A stretch of 64,000 nucleotides of DNA from Doris montereyensis (taxonomy: Eukaryota > Mollusca > Gastropoda > Nudibranchia > Dorididae). The DNA lies in contig JAXRKP010000630.1 of NCBI GenBank assembly GCA_037039925.1, positions 158,501 through 222,500 on the forward strand, given 5' to 3'. Position 1 is the first letter of the stretch; each line of letters starts with the position of its first letter. This document shows positions 63,806 to 64,000 of the stretch, in pieces. Both the position numbers and the translations under genes were made by a program. Below the pieces are notes generated by a model, which was not told the origin of the DNA, did not search any database, and saw only the letters and a list, made by a program, of their open reading frames with translations.

Positions 63806-63925
63806 TGAGGGTGTTATATTTTAATTCTTAATATCTTTTTACCACTCAATGCTAGAAGTGTTATATTTTAATTCTTAATATCTTTTTACCACTCAATGCT
63901 AGAAGTGTTTTATTTTAATTTTTGT
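63806..63925 (+). repeat. ~47-bp minisatellite, right part
   Basis: Continuation of the 60740-61124 array with the same unit (TTTTTACCACTCAATGCTAG, AAGTGTTATATTTTAATTC). Confidence 0.9.
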
Positions 63926-64000
63926 TATCAATCAGGTGGCCCAAAAATATTAGAACCGGGAAAATATCAATAACTTCAATAATTTGCGTCTAACATATCA

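Overview
The window is nuclear DNA from an animal, most likely a gastropod mollusc. It is AT-rich, with multi-exon genes, GT-AG introns, many SINE, LINE and MITE-like repeats and long minisatellites. The protein sequences are clearly animal. The gastropod assignment rests on the molluscan feel of the tRNA-derived SINEs and on the long-tailed insulin receptor; it is an inference and was not checked against any database.

Two protein-coding genes can be supported, and they converge. On the + strand, 122-27435 holds 22 exons of a CTR9 homolog, the TPR scaffold of the Paf1 complex that travels with RNA polymerase II. Only the first ~50 residues are missing, off the left edge. On the - strand, 60544 down to 45889 holds nine exons for the juxtamembrane segment, complete tyrosine kinase domain and long C-terminal tail of an insulin/IGF-type receptor. 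Its extracellular and transmembrane exons lie beyond the right edge. About 18 kb between the two stop codons has no convincing gene; it holds probable 3' UTRs, retroelement debris and tandem arrays.

Introns and intergenic DNA carry several repeat families. There is a tRNA-Leu-like SINE (seven copies), a second SINE sharing its 3' tail with a short pyrimidine-rich family, a tRNA-headed SINE in the receptor gene, and another dispersed family. LINE material includes a nearly full-length endonuclease/RT element inserted inside a minisatellite at 61.1-63.8 kb, with ~68-bp tandem monomers in its 5' UTR. There are also three non-autonomous DNA elements with terminal inverted repeats and several minisatellites of 0.2-1.8 kb.

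Conserved reading frames of both genes are broken by about a dozen single-base indels, nearly all in A, C or G homopolymers, while splice sites and flanking protein remain well conserved. This looks like residual sequencing or assembly error, so exon coordinates are more reliable than any conceptual translation. I see no sign of a prokaryotic-type or novel defence or biosynthetic system.
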